56,628 bases of DNA from RGIG3102 sp964525015 (GTDB taxonomy: Bacteria > Bacillota > Clostridia > Oscillospirales > Ruminococcaceae), in NCBI GenBank assembly GCA_964525015.1, contig CAZGFY010000010.1, positions 1 through 56,628 of the forward strand, in the 5' to 3' direction. The notes below the pieces were generated by a model. It searched no databases. It was given only the letters and a program-made list of their open reading frames with translations, and was not told the DNA's origin. Shown here one piece after another: positions 41,744 to 50,448 of the stretch. The translations under genes and the position numbers were made by a program. The first letter of the stretch is position 1, and each line of letters starts with the position of its first letter.

Positions 41744-43675
41744 ATGGAAAACAATGGATATATCGGCAAAATACTCGACGACCGATATGAAATTTTAAGC
41801 CTGATTGGAACAGGCGGAATGTCGAATGTTTATAAAGCTACTGATAAAAACAATGGCGAAACAGTTGCTGTAAAAATTCTGAAAAAAGAATTTTTTGATA
41901 ATGAAGAACTTGTTAGGCGTTTTAAAAATGAAAGCAAAGCAATATCACTTTTAAATGATAATAATATTATTAAAGTTATGGATGTTAATATAACAGATGA
42001 TGAAAAATATATTGTTATAGAATATCTTGATGGTATAACGCTTAAAAAGTATATAACAGAAAGAGAAACTCTTTCTTGGCAAGAAACTGTTAAAATTTCA
42101 GGTGTGATTTTATCAGCAATGGGTCACGCTCATGAAAATGGAATTATTCACAGAGATTTAAAACCACAAAATATTATTTTACTATCAGATGGAACTTTAA
42201 AAATAATGGACTTTGGTATTGCAAGATTATCAGTTGCAAATCAACAAACAGTTACTGATAAAGCAATCGGCTCAGTTCACTATATTAGCCCAGAACAAGT
42301 TAAAGGAAAAAGTACAGATGCAAGAAGTGATATTTATTCAATAGGCATTATGATGTATGAAATGCTAACAGGGAAACTGCCATTTGTTTCAGATACAGCA
42401 GTGTCTGTTGCAATGAAGCAACTTTCTGATATAGCAGTAAAGCCAACTGAAATAGTTAAAACAATTCCAGAAGGCCTAGAACAAATAGTTTTAAAAGCGA
42501 TTTCAAAAGAATCAAATAAGAGATATCAAACAGCAAATGAAATGCTAGAAGATATTAAAATTTTAGCACAAAATCCGCAAACCAGATTTGGATATATGGC
42601 TGATAGCGGAGAAACAAAAACAATAGCGGTGGATAAATTGACAAAAGATACAAAGAAAAGAAAAGTAAAAGTTAAAAAAGGATTTAAACTATCTCTGCCA
42701 ATTTTAGCAGGTGTAACAGCTGCTTTTGCAGTATCATCTTTAATGGCGATATATTTTATTCTTTCAAATAGTGGTAGTCCACTTCTTGGCAATCAAGCAG
42801 ATGTAGAACTTCCGAATTTTACAGGAATGAGTGAAAGCCAAGTTAAAGATTTAGGATATGGGTTTGATTACAATATAGAGTATGTTTATTCTAATAATGT
42901 TCCAGAAAACACAGTTATATCTCAAAACCCAAACCCTCCAAAATCAATTAAAGAAAAAGCAACTGTTAATTTAAAGATTTCAATGGGACCTCAAACCACA
43001 CAGCTTCCAGATTTAGCTAATGCTTCAAGGGCAGAGGCTATGGAAATTTTAAGTAGTATGGGTGTTGATATAATTATTGAAATAGAAGAAACAACACAGT
43101 TTGCAGTAGGTAGCGTTATAAGAACTGAGCCTGAAATGGGAACGATTGTAACGGCAGGAAGCTCAGTAACTGTTTATCTTGCAACAAATAAAGATGCTGT
43201 TCAAGTGCAAACAAAAGTTCCAGAATTAAAAGGACTTACAAGCATAACAGATGCACAAACGGTTTTAAGTAAAAATAATTTAAGTCTTGGTACGGTAACA
43301 GAGCAATATAACGGAGCAGCAGCTGGAACTATTGTGGATCAATCTCCAGCAGTTGGCGAAGAAGTTAGAGCAGGAACAAGGGTTTCAATCGTGGTATCTC
43401 GTGGACCAGAACCACCTCCACCAACTCCAACACCGACACCAACTCCAACACCAACTCCTAGCGCAACTCCAGATACAGGAACTTCTTCTGAGACAACTGG
43501 TGGTGATGCATCAGCTCCTCCAACGAATACAGCCCCACCTACAGACCCAACGCCAGGGACTGTTGACCCAGGCGATTCAGGTGGTGGCAGTGAAGGTTCA
43601 GGCGGTGGCAGTGAAGGTTCAGGTGGCACAGACCCAGCACCAGACCCAGCACCAGACCCAGCACCATTACCATAA
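41744..43675 (+). CDS. prkC: PASTA-domain serine/threonine protein kinase with Pro/Thr- and Gly-rich tail
   Basis: A 643-residue membrane kinase that senses cell-wall fragments. Kinase domain at residues ~15-275 with GTGGMSNVY, Lys44, catalytic Asp138 (IHRDLKPQN) and DFG at 156-158; membrane helix at ~316-340; three PASTA repeats at ~353-418, ~420-485 and ~490-558. The final ~85 residues are low-complexity, first (TP)n-like, then two GGGSEGS units and DPAPDPAP, which may thread the cell wall. Paired with prpC. In Firmicutes the pair regulates cell-wall metabolism and, in Bacillus, spore germination. Confidence 0.96.
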   Translation: MENNGYIGKILDDRYEILSLIGTGGMSNVYKATDKNNGETVAVKILKKEFFDNEELVRRFKNESKAISLLNDNNIIKVMDVNITDDEKYIVIEYLDGITLKKYITERETLSWQETVKISGVILSAMGHAHENGIIHRDLKPQNIILLSDGTLKIMDFGIARLSVANQQTVTDKAIGSVHYISPEQVKGKSTDARSDIYSIGIMMYEMLTGKLPFVSDTAVSVAMKQLSDIAVKPTEIVKTIPEGLEQIVLKAISKESNKRYQTANEMLEDIKILAQNPQTRFGYMADSGETKTIAVDKLTKDTKKRKVKVKKGFKLSLPILAGVTAAFAVSSLMAIYFILSNSGSPLLGNQADVELPNFTGMSESQVKDLGYGFDYNIEYVYSNNVPENTVISQNPNPPKSIKEKATVNLKISMGPQTTQLPDLANASRAEAMEILSSMGVDIIIEIEETTQFAVGSVIRTEPEMGTIVTAGSSVTVYLATNKDAVQVQTKVPELKGLTSITDAQTVLSKNNLSLGTVTEQYNGAAAGTIVDQSPAVGEEVRAGTRVSIVVSRGPEPPPPTPTPTPTPTPTPSATPDTGTSSETTGGDASAPPTNTAPPTDPTPGTVDPGDSGGGSEGSGGGSEGSGGTDPAPDPAPDPAPLP

Positions 43676-43696
43676 TTGTATTAAAAAGGGAATTAT

Positions 43697-44566
43697 ATGC
43701 TAAAAGATATAATAATTAAGGCAATCGGTGGATTTTATTATATAAAATCCGAAGATGAAATAATAGAATGTAAAGCAAAGGGAAAGTTTAGAAATCTTTC
43801 CCTTTCCCCTTTAGTTGGGGATAAAGTTTCGTTTGATAAAAATGAAAGAGTGATAACAGAAATTCATAATAGAAAAAATCAATTTTTACGTCCAGCATTC
43901 GCAAACTTGGATTTATTAATACTAGTTTTATCAACAACTCAGCCAAGCGTAAACTATTTAGTTACGGATAAACTCTGTGCTATTTGCGAAAATAAAGGAG
44001 CAGAGGTTATATTTGTTATTACAAAAACTGATTTAAAAGTGGATAATGAAGTTAAATCTGTTTATGAAAAAGCAGGATATAAAGTTTTTTTAATTGATGA
44101 TGATAACAGCGAAAGTATTGATGAGTTAAAAGCGTTAATGAAAGATAAAATAGTGGCTTTTGCAGGAAATTCAGGAGTTGGAAAAACAACACTTTTAAAT
44201 AGAATTTTTAAAAATCTTGATTTAAAAACTAATGAGATAAGCAAAAAATTAGGAAGAGGAAAACACACAACACGGCATGTTGAAATTTTTATTCAAGATG
44301 GGCTAACAATAGCAGACACACCAGGGTTTTCCTCGCTAGAACTTGATGGAGAAAATTTTATTTCAGCAATTGATTTGCAGGATAGCTTTATTGAGTTTAA
44401 AAATTTTAAAGAAGAATGTAAATTTAATGATTGTAGGCATATAAGTGAAAAAGGCTGTAATGTTTTAAAAGCTTTAGAGGAAGATAAGATATCAAAATCT
44501 CGCCATGAAAGCTATGTAGCATTATATGAAAGACAAAAATTAATTAAAGATTGGCAGAAAAAATAA
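43697..44566 (+). CDS. rsgA: Ribosome small-subunit-dependent GTPase RsgA
   Basis: RsgA is a late 30S assembly GTPase. The 289-residue protein has an N-terminal OB domain, a circularly permuted GTPase domain with VITKTDLK (G4) before the P-loop GNSGVGKT (157-164) and DTPGFSS (G3), and the zinc domain CKFNDCRHISEKGC. In Bacillus it is also a substrate of the adjacent kinase PrkC. Its stop codon overlaps the next start. Confidence 0.96.
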   Translation: MLKDIIIKAIGGFYYIKSEDEIIECKAKGKFRNLSLSPLVGDKVSFDKNERVITEIHNRKNQFLRPAFANLDLLILVLSTTQPSVNYLVTDKLCAICENKGAEVIFVITKTDLKVDNEVKSVYEKAGYKVFLIDDDNSESIDELKALMKDKIVAFAGNSGVGKTTLLNRIFKNLDLKTNEISKKLGRGKHTTRHVEIFIQDGLTIADTPGFSSLELDGENFISAIDLQDSFIEFKNFKEECKFNDCRHISEKGCNVLKALEEDKISKSRHESYVALYERQKLIKDWQKK

Positions 44567-45183
44567 TGAAAAGATGCGTTGTAGTAGGTGCCTCAAGCCT
44601 TAATATCAATCTAAAAGATTATATAAATAATACCGATTTTATAATCGCAGCGGATAAAGGCTGGGAATACTGCTTTTATAATGAAATAACTCCAAATTTA
44701 GTTGTGGGTGATTTTGACTCTTCTAAAAAGCCAGAAAATTTAAATACTATTGTTCTTCCAAAAGAAAAAGACGATACAGACACCTTTTTTATAGCAAGAT
44801 ATATTATAGAAAATAAATTTTCAGAAGTTTTATTTATTGCTTTAAGTGGCGGCAAAAGATTTGAACATACCTTAGCTAATATTCAAACGATGAACTTTCT
44901 ATCAAAAAATAATATTAAAGCTGTTATGATTGATGAATACTCAAAAATGATTGCTGTTAATAATGAAAGGATAACTTTAGAAAAAGAAGAAAATTCTTAT
45001 TTTTCGCTAGTATCATTTGGAATAGCTAAAGGTGTTAGTATAAAAGGGGCACAATATGAGATTGAAAACGCCACTATAACGGATGATTATCCAATTGGAA
45101 TTAGCAATGAATTTAAAGAAAAGAGTGCTGATATAGAAGTTAAAGATGGTAGCTTATTAATAATTATAACTAAAAAAGATTAA
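44566..45183 (+). CDS. thiN: Thiamine diphosphokinase
   Basis: Transfers pyrophosphate from ATP to thiamine, yielding the cofactor ThDP. The 205-residue protein has IAADKGWEYCF, PNLVVGDFDSSKKPE, KEKDDTDTFFIARY and LSGGKRFEHTLANIQTM, which form the active site of the family. I chose ATG 44566, overlapping the rsgA stop (TAATG); an in-frame TTG at 44551 has no binding site. In Bacillus, rpe lies between rsgA and thiN; it is absent here. Confidence 0.93.
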   Translation: MKRCVVVGASSLNINLKDYINNTDFIIAADKGWEYCFYNEITPNLVVGDFDSSKKPENLNTIVLPKEKDDTDTFFIARYIIENKFSEVLFIALSGGKRFEHTLANIQTMNFLSKNNIKAVMIDEYSKMIAVNNERITLEKEENSYFSLVSFGIAKGVSIKGAQYEIENATITDDYPIGISNEFKEKSADIEVKDGSLLIIITKKD

Positions 45184-45191
45184 AGAATTAA

Positions 45192-45236
45192 AGCTAGAGA
45201 TTGTATTTTTAATACATATAAATCTCTAGTTTTTTA
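45192..45236 (+). terminator. Terminator of the yicC-thiN operon
   Basis: Arms CTAGAGATT (45194-45202) and AATCTCTAG (45221-45229) with an inner TGTATT/AATACA pairing, followed by a T run. Confidence 0.9.
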
Positions 45237-45285
45237 ATTTTTAAATTAATGAAAATTTGCTTGTAACAAAATTGTCATATTTGTA

Positions 45286-45320
45286 TTTGTTTATATTGAT
45301 GATAAACAAAGGTTTTTTTT
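45286..45320 (+). terminator. Possible second terminator or hairpin upstream of the BMP transporter
   Basis: TTTGTTTAT (45286-45294) and ATAAACAAA (45302-45310) pair perfectly and are followed by GG and eight T residues. With only two G-C pairs the stem is weak, so function is uncertain. Confidence 0.4.
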
Positions 45321-45374
45321 ATTAATTTTATATAAATCTTGCATAGGGTATGTAAAATTTAAGAAAAAATCTTG

Positions 45375-45403
45375 TTGACAAATGCCGAAAATTATTAGAT
45401 AAT
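45375..45403 (+). promoter_or_regulatory. Promoter of the BMP lipoprotein gene
   Basis: Perfect TTGACA at 45375-45380, 17-base spacer, GATAAT at 45398-45403, with an 85-base leader to the start codon. The spacer contains CCGAAAATTAT (45385-45395), also seen upstream of the flavin-motif lipoprotein. Confidence 0.75.
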
Positions 45404-45488
45404 CTTAATTGAAAAGAGCACATTGCCAAAAGCAAAGCTCAAAAAAAGAGTGTGAAAACACATATGATATTTTAGGAGGAATTTCCCA

Positions 45489-46583
45489 ATGAAAAAACTA
45501 CTTTCATTAATTCTTGCATCAGCTATGGCTTTATCTTTAGTTGCATGTTCAAGTGAGGAAGCAGAAACAACAACTACCACTGAAGGTGAAGAAGCACCTT
45601 TAAGAGTTGCATTAATCGTTAGTGCATTAGGTGATAAATCATTTAATGATTCAGCTAATGAAGGATTAGAAAGAGCAAAAGCTGAACTAGGCATTGATGG
45701 CACAGTTCTTGAAATCGGCGTAGACCCAGCTAAATCATACCCATCTTTAACAGAAGCTTCAGAAGAAGGATATGATGTTATCATTTCGAATAACATTGGC
45801 TTTGGTGAAGGAGCTAAATGGATGAATGAATATGCTGAAATGTATCCAGAAACAACTTATATTTTCTATGATGACCCAACAGTAACATTCACACAAGAAA
45901 ACATTATTTCAGTAAACTTTAGAGCAAATGAATCAGACTTCTTAGCTGGTGCTTTAGCAGCTTCAGTTTCACAAACTGGTAAAATTGCATTTATCGGTGG
46001 ACAAGATAACGCAGTTATCGCTGACTTCTTAGTTGGTTACATCCAAGGTGCACAATATGTGAATGAAAATATCGAAATGTCAATTACTTACACAGAAAAC
46101 TGGCAAGATATTGCTAAAGGTAAAGAGCTAGGTATTGCAGCTATTACTGATGGCGCAGACGTTATTCACCCAGTTGCTGGTGGTAGTGGTACTGGTGCTT
46201 TAGAAGCAGCTCAAGAAGCTGGCGTTTTAGCTATCGGTGTTGACGCAGACCAATACGAACAATTCTCAGCAGAAAAACCAGAAATCGCTGAAATCATCAT
46301 CACTTCTTCAATCAAAACAGTTGGCGATGCTATTTTTGATCAAGTATCAAAAATTCAAGCAGGTACAGCAGTTGGTGGCGAAACAGCTCACTGGTATGGT
46401 ATAAATGAAGGAGCTTCAGGTATAATCAAAAATGATAACTACACAGCAAATACAACTCCTGAAACTCAAACTCTAATAGATGAATTAGAAGCTAAAGTTG
46501 CTTCAGGTGAAATCGAAGTTAAATCTTTCTTTGATATGACTGGTGAAGAATACCAAGCTTTAAAAGATAGCGTTATTGGCTAA
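45489..46583 (+). CDS. BMP-family ABC transporter substrate-binding lipoprotein
   Basis: The 364-residue protein has a lipoprotein signal peptide (LVACSS, Cys20) with an acidic/Thr-rich spacer, then the BMP/Med domain: LIVSALGDKSFNDSANEGL, TYIFYDDP, VNFRANESDFLAGALAASVS, GKIAFIGGQDNAVIADFLVG, HPVAGGSGTGALEAAQE and GVDADQYEQF. BMP proteins bind purine or pyrimidine nucleosides. It heads the importer genes and is separated from the ATPase by a terminator and a second promoter, which should allow high expression of the binding protein. Nucleoside preference is inferred. Confidence 0.93.
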   Translation: MKKLLSLILASAMALSLVACSSEEAETTTTTEGEEAPLRVALIVSALGDKSFNDSANEGLERAKAELGIDGTVLEIGVDPAKSYPSLTEASEEGYDVIISNNIGFGEGAKWMNEYAEMYPETTYIFYDDPTVTFTQENIISVNFRANESDFLAGALAASVSQTGKIAFIGGQDNAVIADFLVGYIQGAQYVNENIEMSITYTENWQDIAKGKELGIAAITDGADVIHPVAGGSGTGALEAAQEAGVLAIGVDADQYEQFSAEKPEIAEIIITSSIKTVGDAIFDQVSKIQAGTAVGGETAHWYGINEGASGIIKNDNYTANTTPETQTLIDELEAKVASGEIEVKSFFDMTGEEYQALKDSVIG

Positions 46584-46591
46584 TTAACTTT

Positions 46592-46626
46592 AAAACGGCA
46601 CAATAAAATTTGTGCCGTTTTTTTTA
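46592..46626 (+). terminator. Terminator between binding protein and ATPase genes
   Basis: Stem AAAACGGCACAA / TTGTGCCGTTTT followed by a long T run. Within a transport operon it probably reduces read-through so that the binding protein is made in excess. Confidence 0.9.
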
Positions 46627-46629
46627 TTA

Positions 46630-46658
46630 TTTACAAATTGTGATTTTTTTAGTAGAAT
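46630..46658 (+). promoter_or_regulatory. Internal promoter for the importer ATPase and permeases
   Basis: TTTACA at 46630-46635, 17-base spacer, TAGAAT at 46653-46658, 34 bases before the ATPase start. Confidence 0.6.
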
Positions 46659-46692
46659 ATAGGTATAAAACTAAATTGAAGAGGTGAAAAAA

Positions 46693-48246
46693 ATGCCACA
46701 AGAAATACTCTTAATGGATAAGATAACCAAAGTTTATCCGAATGGGTTTGTAGCAAATAAAGAAGTTGAGTTTTCTATAAATAAAGGTGAAATTCATGCG
46801 CTTGTTGGAGAAAATGGTGCAGGAAAAACAACACTTATGAAAATTCTTTTCGGAATAGAACAGCCAGAAGAAGGCGATATTATAATTAAAGGCGAAAAAC
46901 GTAAAATTAATAATCCACTTGAAGCTATTAAATACGGAGTTGGTATGGTGCACCAGCACTTTATGCTAGTTCCATCGCTAACTGTTGCTGAAAATATAGT
47001 TTTGGGTATGGAGCCTAAAAAAGGCGTTGTTTTTAATTTTGAAGAAGCTGTTGATTTATGCCAAAAGGCGAGCGAGAAATATAATCTAAAAGTTGACCCT
47101 AGAACAAAAGTTGAAGATTTATCAGTTGCTTCAAAGCAAAAAGTTGAAATATTAAAAGCGCTTATTCGTGGTGCTGAAATTTTAGTATTAGATGAGCCGA
47201 CAGCTGTTTTAACTCCGCAAGAAACAGCTGAACTTTTCGTTGAGCTTAAAACTTTAAGAGAGCAAGGACACACAATTATATTTATCAGCCATAAATTAAA
47301 TGAGATTAAAGAAATATGTGATAGACTAACTGTACTTCGCCTTGGAAAAAGCGTTGGTAAGGCGATAGTGTCAGAAGTTTCTGAGCAGGATATTTCAAGA
47401 ATGATGGTTGGGCGTGATGTTGTTTTAAAAGTTGAAAAAGAAAGAGCGACTCCAACTGAAAAGGTTTTAGAAATTAAAGATTTAACTATGCTATCAGATA
47501 CTGGTAAAACAATTGTTAATGATGTTTCATTTTCAGTTAGAAGAGGTGAAATTGTAGGTATAGCAGGCGTTGAAGGCAATGGACAAGCTGAGATAAGCGA
47601 AGCTATTACTGGGCTTATGAATTTTGATAAAGGCGAAATACTAGTTTTAAATAATAATATTAAAGGCAAAAAAATTAGAGCTATAAGAGAGCTTGGCGTT
47701 GCTCATATTTCAGAAGATAGAATGACATATGGCGTTGCAGCATCTGTTGGTGCAAAAGACAATATTATGTCTGATAGGTATTATAAAAAAGAATTCAATA
47801 AAGGAATTATTTTAGATAGTAAAAAAATCAATGAATTATCAGATAAATTAATTAAAGATTTTTTAATTAAGTGTGATGATAGAGAACAGCCAGTTAAAAT
47901 GCTTTCTGGTGGTAATATGCAAAAAGTTGCAGTTGCAAGAGAATTTTCAAGTAGCCCAAACTTAATTATTGCAAATCAGCCAACTCGAGGTATCGACGTT
48001 GGGGCAACTGAATTTATTAGAAAAGAGCTTGTAAATCTTCGTGATAAAGGAATTGCAGTACTATTGATTTCTGCTGATTTAAATGAAGTTTTAGAGCTTT
48101 CTGATAGCCTTATCGTTATGAACGAGGGCAAAATTGCAGCATATATAGAAGATGCAAGCAGTATTAATGATATGGAGCTTGGTGAATATATGCTAGGTGT
48201 TAAAACACAAACTCCACAAGAGATTGCGAGGGCATGTCATGACTAG
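46693..48246 (+). CDS. ABC transporter ATP-binding protein, nucleoside/BMP type (two NBDs)
   Basis: A 517-residue tandem ATPase like RbsA. The first domain has Walker A GENGAGKTT, Q-loop VHQHFML, signature-like LSVASKQKVEILKAL and Walker B LVLDEPTAVLT. The second has the degenerate Walker A GVEGNGQAE usual for this subfamily and signature MLSGGNMQKVAVARE with QPTRGIDVGATEF. I chose ATG 46693 because GAGGTG precedes it by 6 bases; the GTG at 46684 is within the binding site. It overlaps the first permease by 8 bases. Confidence 0.94.
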   Translation: MPQEILLMDKITKVYPNGFVANKEVEFSINKGEIHALVGENGAGKTTLMKILFGIEQPEEGDIIIKGEKRKINNPLEAIKYGVGMVHQHFMLVPSLTVAENIVLGMEPKKGVVFNFEEAVDLCQKASEKYNLKVDPRTKVEDLSVASKQKVEILKALIRGAEILVLDEPTAVLTPQETAELFVELKTLREQGHTIIFISHKLNEIKEICDRLTVLRLGKSVGKAIVSEVSEQDISRMMVGRDVVLKVEKERATPTEKVLEIKDLTMLSDTGKTIVNDVSFSVRRGEIVGIAGVEGNGQAEISEAITGLMNFDKGEILVLNNNIKGKKIRAIRELGVAHISEDRMTYGVAASVGAKDNIMSDRYYKKEFNKGIILDSKKINELSDKLIKDFLIKCDDREQPVKMLSGGNMQKVAVAREFSSSPNLIIANQPTRGIDVGATEFIRKELVNLRDKGIAVLLISADLNEVLELSDSLIVMNEGKIAAYIEDASSINDMELGEYMLGVKTQTPQEIARACHD

Positions 48247-49330
48247 TAAACAAATAGAAAAAAGATTTGATTTATTTAAAACAATAGTAGCGATATTATT
48301 ATCATTAGCGCTAGCATTTATCGTTATAGCGCTTGTTAGCGAAGAACCGCTTGAAGCAATCACAGCCTTTGCAATAGGGCCGCTTCAAAGAACTTCTCGT
48401 TTAAGCGAAGTTATCGTTAGAATGACGCCTATTGTATTTACAGGGGTTGGCGTTTGTATAATGTATCAAGCTAATCAATTTAATATGATAGCCGAGGGGG
48501 CATTTTTAATAGGTGCCAATGTTGCAACATACTTCTTAGTTAACCCGGCAGTACAAAATTGGTCTAAAATACCAATTCAGTTTACAGCACTTTTAATTGC
48601 TTTTGCAGTGGGCGTTGCTGCATCGTTTATTCCAGCAATTCTAAAGGTTAAATTTAATGCAAACACAGTTGTTTCATCAATTATGATGAACTATATCCTT
48701 CTTCAACTTGCAAATTATATTCTATACTTCCAAATGCGTGATGAATCAGCAGGACAAACTTCATCATATAAAATTCCAGAGCAAGCAAGCTTTGAGTCAA
48801 TTGTTCCAAAAACAAGGATACATACAGGTATTATAATTGCATTAGTAGTTGTTATTATAGCTTATATCTTTGTTTACAAAACAAAATGGGGATATTCAAT
48901 CAGAATGGTTGGAGCCAATGAAAGCTTTGCTAAATACTCAGGTATTTCAGTTATGGGCGTTGCGATGATGACTCAACTTATCGGTGGTGGTATCGCTGGT
49001 ATTGGTGGTGCTGTTGAGGTTATGGGTTTGTATGATAGATATTTATGGTATGGCACACAGCCAGGATATGGGTTTGATGGAATTATGATTGCTGTTTTAG
49101 CAAAGAATAATCCGTTATATGTTCCACTAGCTGCATTTTTCCTAGCTTATTTAAGAGTTGGTGCAGATACAATGAATATACATTCAGATGTTCCAGTTGA
49201 ATTTGTTAGCGTTTTACAAGCGATAGTTATTATGCTTGTTGCAGCAGAGATGTTCTTATCAAAATACAAACATAAATTGATTGTTAGCAATGCTAAAAAG
49301 CAAGAAGCAGCAAAGGAGGCGAGTAAATAA
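48239..49330 (+). CDS. ABC transporter permease 1, BMP/nucleoside type
   Basis: A 363-residue membrane protein with about nine helices and family motifs VRMTPIVFTGVGVCIMYQAN, FNMIAEGAFLIGA, FNANTVVSSIMMNYI and YSIRMVGANESFAKYSGISV. It corresponds to the larger permease subunit (YufP/NupP-like). ATG 48239 overlaps the ATPase end (CATGACTAG). Its stop overlaps the next start by one base. Confidence 0.92.
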   Translation: MTSKQIEKRFDLFKTIVAILLSLALAFIVIALVSEEPLEAITAFAIGPLQRTSRLSEVIVRMTPIVFTGVGVCIMYQANQFNMIAEGAFLIGANVATYFLVNPAVQNWSKIPIQFTALLIAFAVGVAASFIPAILKVKFNANTVVSSIMMNYILLQLANYILYFQMRDESAGQTSSYKIPEQASFESIVPKTRIHTGIIIALVVVIIAYIFVYKTKWGYSIRMVGANESFAKYSGISVMGVAMMTQLIGGGIAGIGGAVEVMGLYDRYLWYGTQPGYGFDGIMIAVLAKNNPLYVPLAAFFLAYLRVGADTMNIHSDVPVEFVSVLQAIVIMLVAAEMFLSKYKHKLIVSNAKKQEAAKEASK

Positions 49331-50346
49331 TGGAATTAATTATGGATATTTTAGAAAAATTATTTACAACAGACTTTGCCTTTGCTATCCTAAGAGTTAC
49401 GACTCCTATCTTATTTGCAGCACTTGGTGGCTTAATGGCAAGAAGAGCAGGGATTTTAAACCTTGCCCTTGAGGGAACAATGCTAACTAGTGCTTTAGTT
49501 GGTGTTGTGGTTTCTGCTTATTTTAAAATGAGTATTTTAGGTGATTTAACGCCTAGTGATGCAGCATACGCAGAAACTGTAGTTTATGCTAATAATGTTG
49601 GAGCATTATTTGGGTTTTTAGCAGGCGCATTAGCAGGAATTTTAATGGGACTACTTCTTGCTTATATGGGTGTTAAATTAAAAGCGAATATCTATCTAGC
49701 TGGTCTTGCAATGAATACAATGGCAGCAGGTGGTACAGTTTTTGCGCTATTCCTTATAGCAGGCGAAAAAGGTGTTTCAACTTCGTTGAATTCTTCAAGT
49801 ATGCCAGTTATTGATATTCCTATTATTAAAGATATTCCGATTTTAGGGGATATTATTTCAGGACAAAATTTTATGGTTTACTTCTCACTTATATGTGTTG
49901 TATTAGTTTACTTTATTATTATGAAAACTCCAATGGGTCTTCGTATACGTGCAGTTGGCGAAAATCCGCATGCAGCTGAATCAGTTGGCGTTAATGTTCA
50001 AAAAGTTCAGTTTCAAGCTATGGCGCTTTCAGGGCTTTTCTGTGGATTTGGTGGAATTTCACTATCTATGAGCTATGTTAATCTATTCTCAGCTAATATG
50101 ACAGCAGGTAAAGGTTTTATCGGTATGTCTGCTATGAACTTAGGTAATGCAACTCCAATGGGAACAACAATCGCAGCGTTTTTATTTGGTATGTTTGATG
50201 CAATGTCTAACATTCTTCAATCATTCTCAATTCCAAACCAAATTGTTGTTTCAATTCCATATGTTGCAACTTTAATAGGTCTTGTTGTATTCTCAATTCA
50301 AACAAATAATAAGGTTAAAAAATTAAAACAAAAGCAATCTAAATAA
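49330..50346 (+). CDS. ABC transporter permease 2, BMP/nucleoside type
   Basis: A 338-residue membrane protein matching the second permease of guanosine/nucleoside importers (YufQ/NupQ-like): TPILFAALGGLMARRAGILN, LNLALEGTMLTSALVGVV, GLRIRAVGENPHAAESVGVN and GGISLSMSYVNLFSANM. The start at 49330 has AAAGGAGG with good spacing. It completes the importer and is followed by a terminator. Confidence 0.92.
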   Translation: MELIMDILEKLFTTDFAFAILRVTTPILFAALGGLMARRAGILNLALEGTMLTSALVGVVVSAYFKMSILGDLTPSDAAYAETVVYANNVGALFGFLAGALAGILMGLLLAYMGVKLKANIYLAGLAMNTMAAGGTVFALFLIAGEKGVSTSLNSSSMPVIDIPIIKDIPILGDIISGQNFMVYFSLICVVLVYFIIMKTPMGLRIRAVGENPHAAESVGVNVQKVQFQAMALSGLFCGFGGISLSMSYVNLFSANMTAGKGFIGMSAMNLGNATPMGTTIAAFLFGMFDAMSNILQSFSIPNQIVVSIPYVATLIGLVVFSIQTNNKVKKLKQKQSK

Positions 50347-50350
50347 TCTA

Positions 50351-50385
50351 AAAAAGACAGATATCTTAGGATATCTGTCTTTTTG
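50351..50385. terminator. Terminator of the nucleoside importer operon
   Basis: Perfect 15-bp stem AAAAAGACAGATATC / GATATCTGTCTTTTT with loop TTAG. The A and T flanks make it usable in both directions, so it may also stop the minus-strand aldo/keto reductase transcript. Confidence 0.9.
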
Positions 50386-50448
50386 TGTATATGTATTCTT
50401 GCATATAATTAAGAGATACAATTATCGGCTATATGTATTAAAACACTG

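Noticed and set aside
43432..43475. Tandem CCAACTCCAACACCG-like DNA repeat in prkC as a mobile or phase-variable repeat
   Set aside because: It encodes TP repeats in frame; units are not perfect enough or long enough to argue for phase variation from one sequence.
43339..43629. Antisense open frame rich in Pro/Gly/Val opposite the prkC tail
   Set aside because: It is the mirror of the low-complexity Pro/Thr and Gly/Ser codons of prkC; no ribosome binding site and no recognisable protein.
45236..45488. Purine riboswitch upstream of the nucleoside-type importer
   Set aside because: The conserved purine-aptamer core and loop-loop sequences are not present; only a promoter and a weak hairpin are seen.
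46794..47669. 291-codon open frame antisense to the importer ATPase
   Set aside because: It is long but lies fully inside a well-supported ABC ATPase gene, has Ser/Thr/Ile-biased composition typical of a shadow frame, and lacks a start context.
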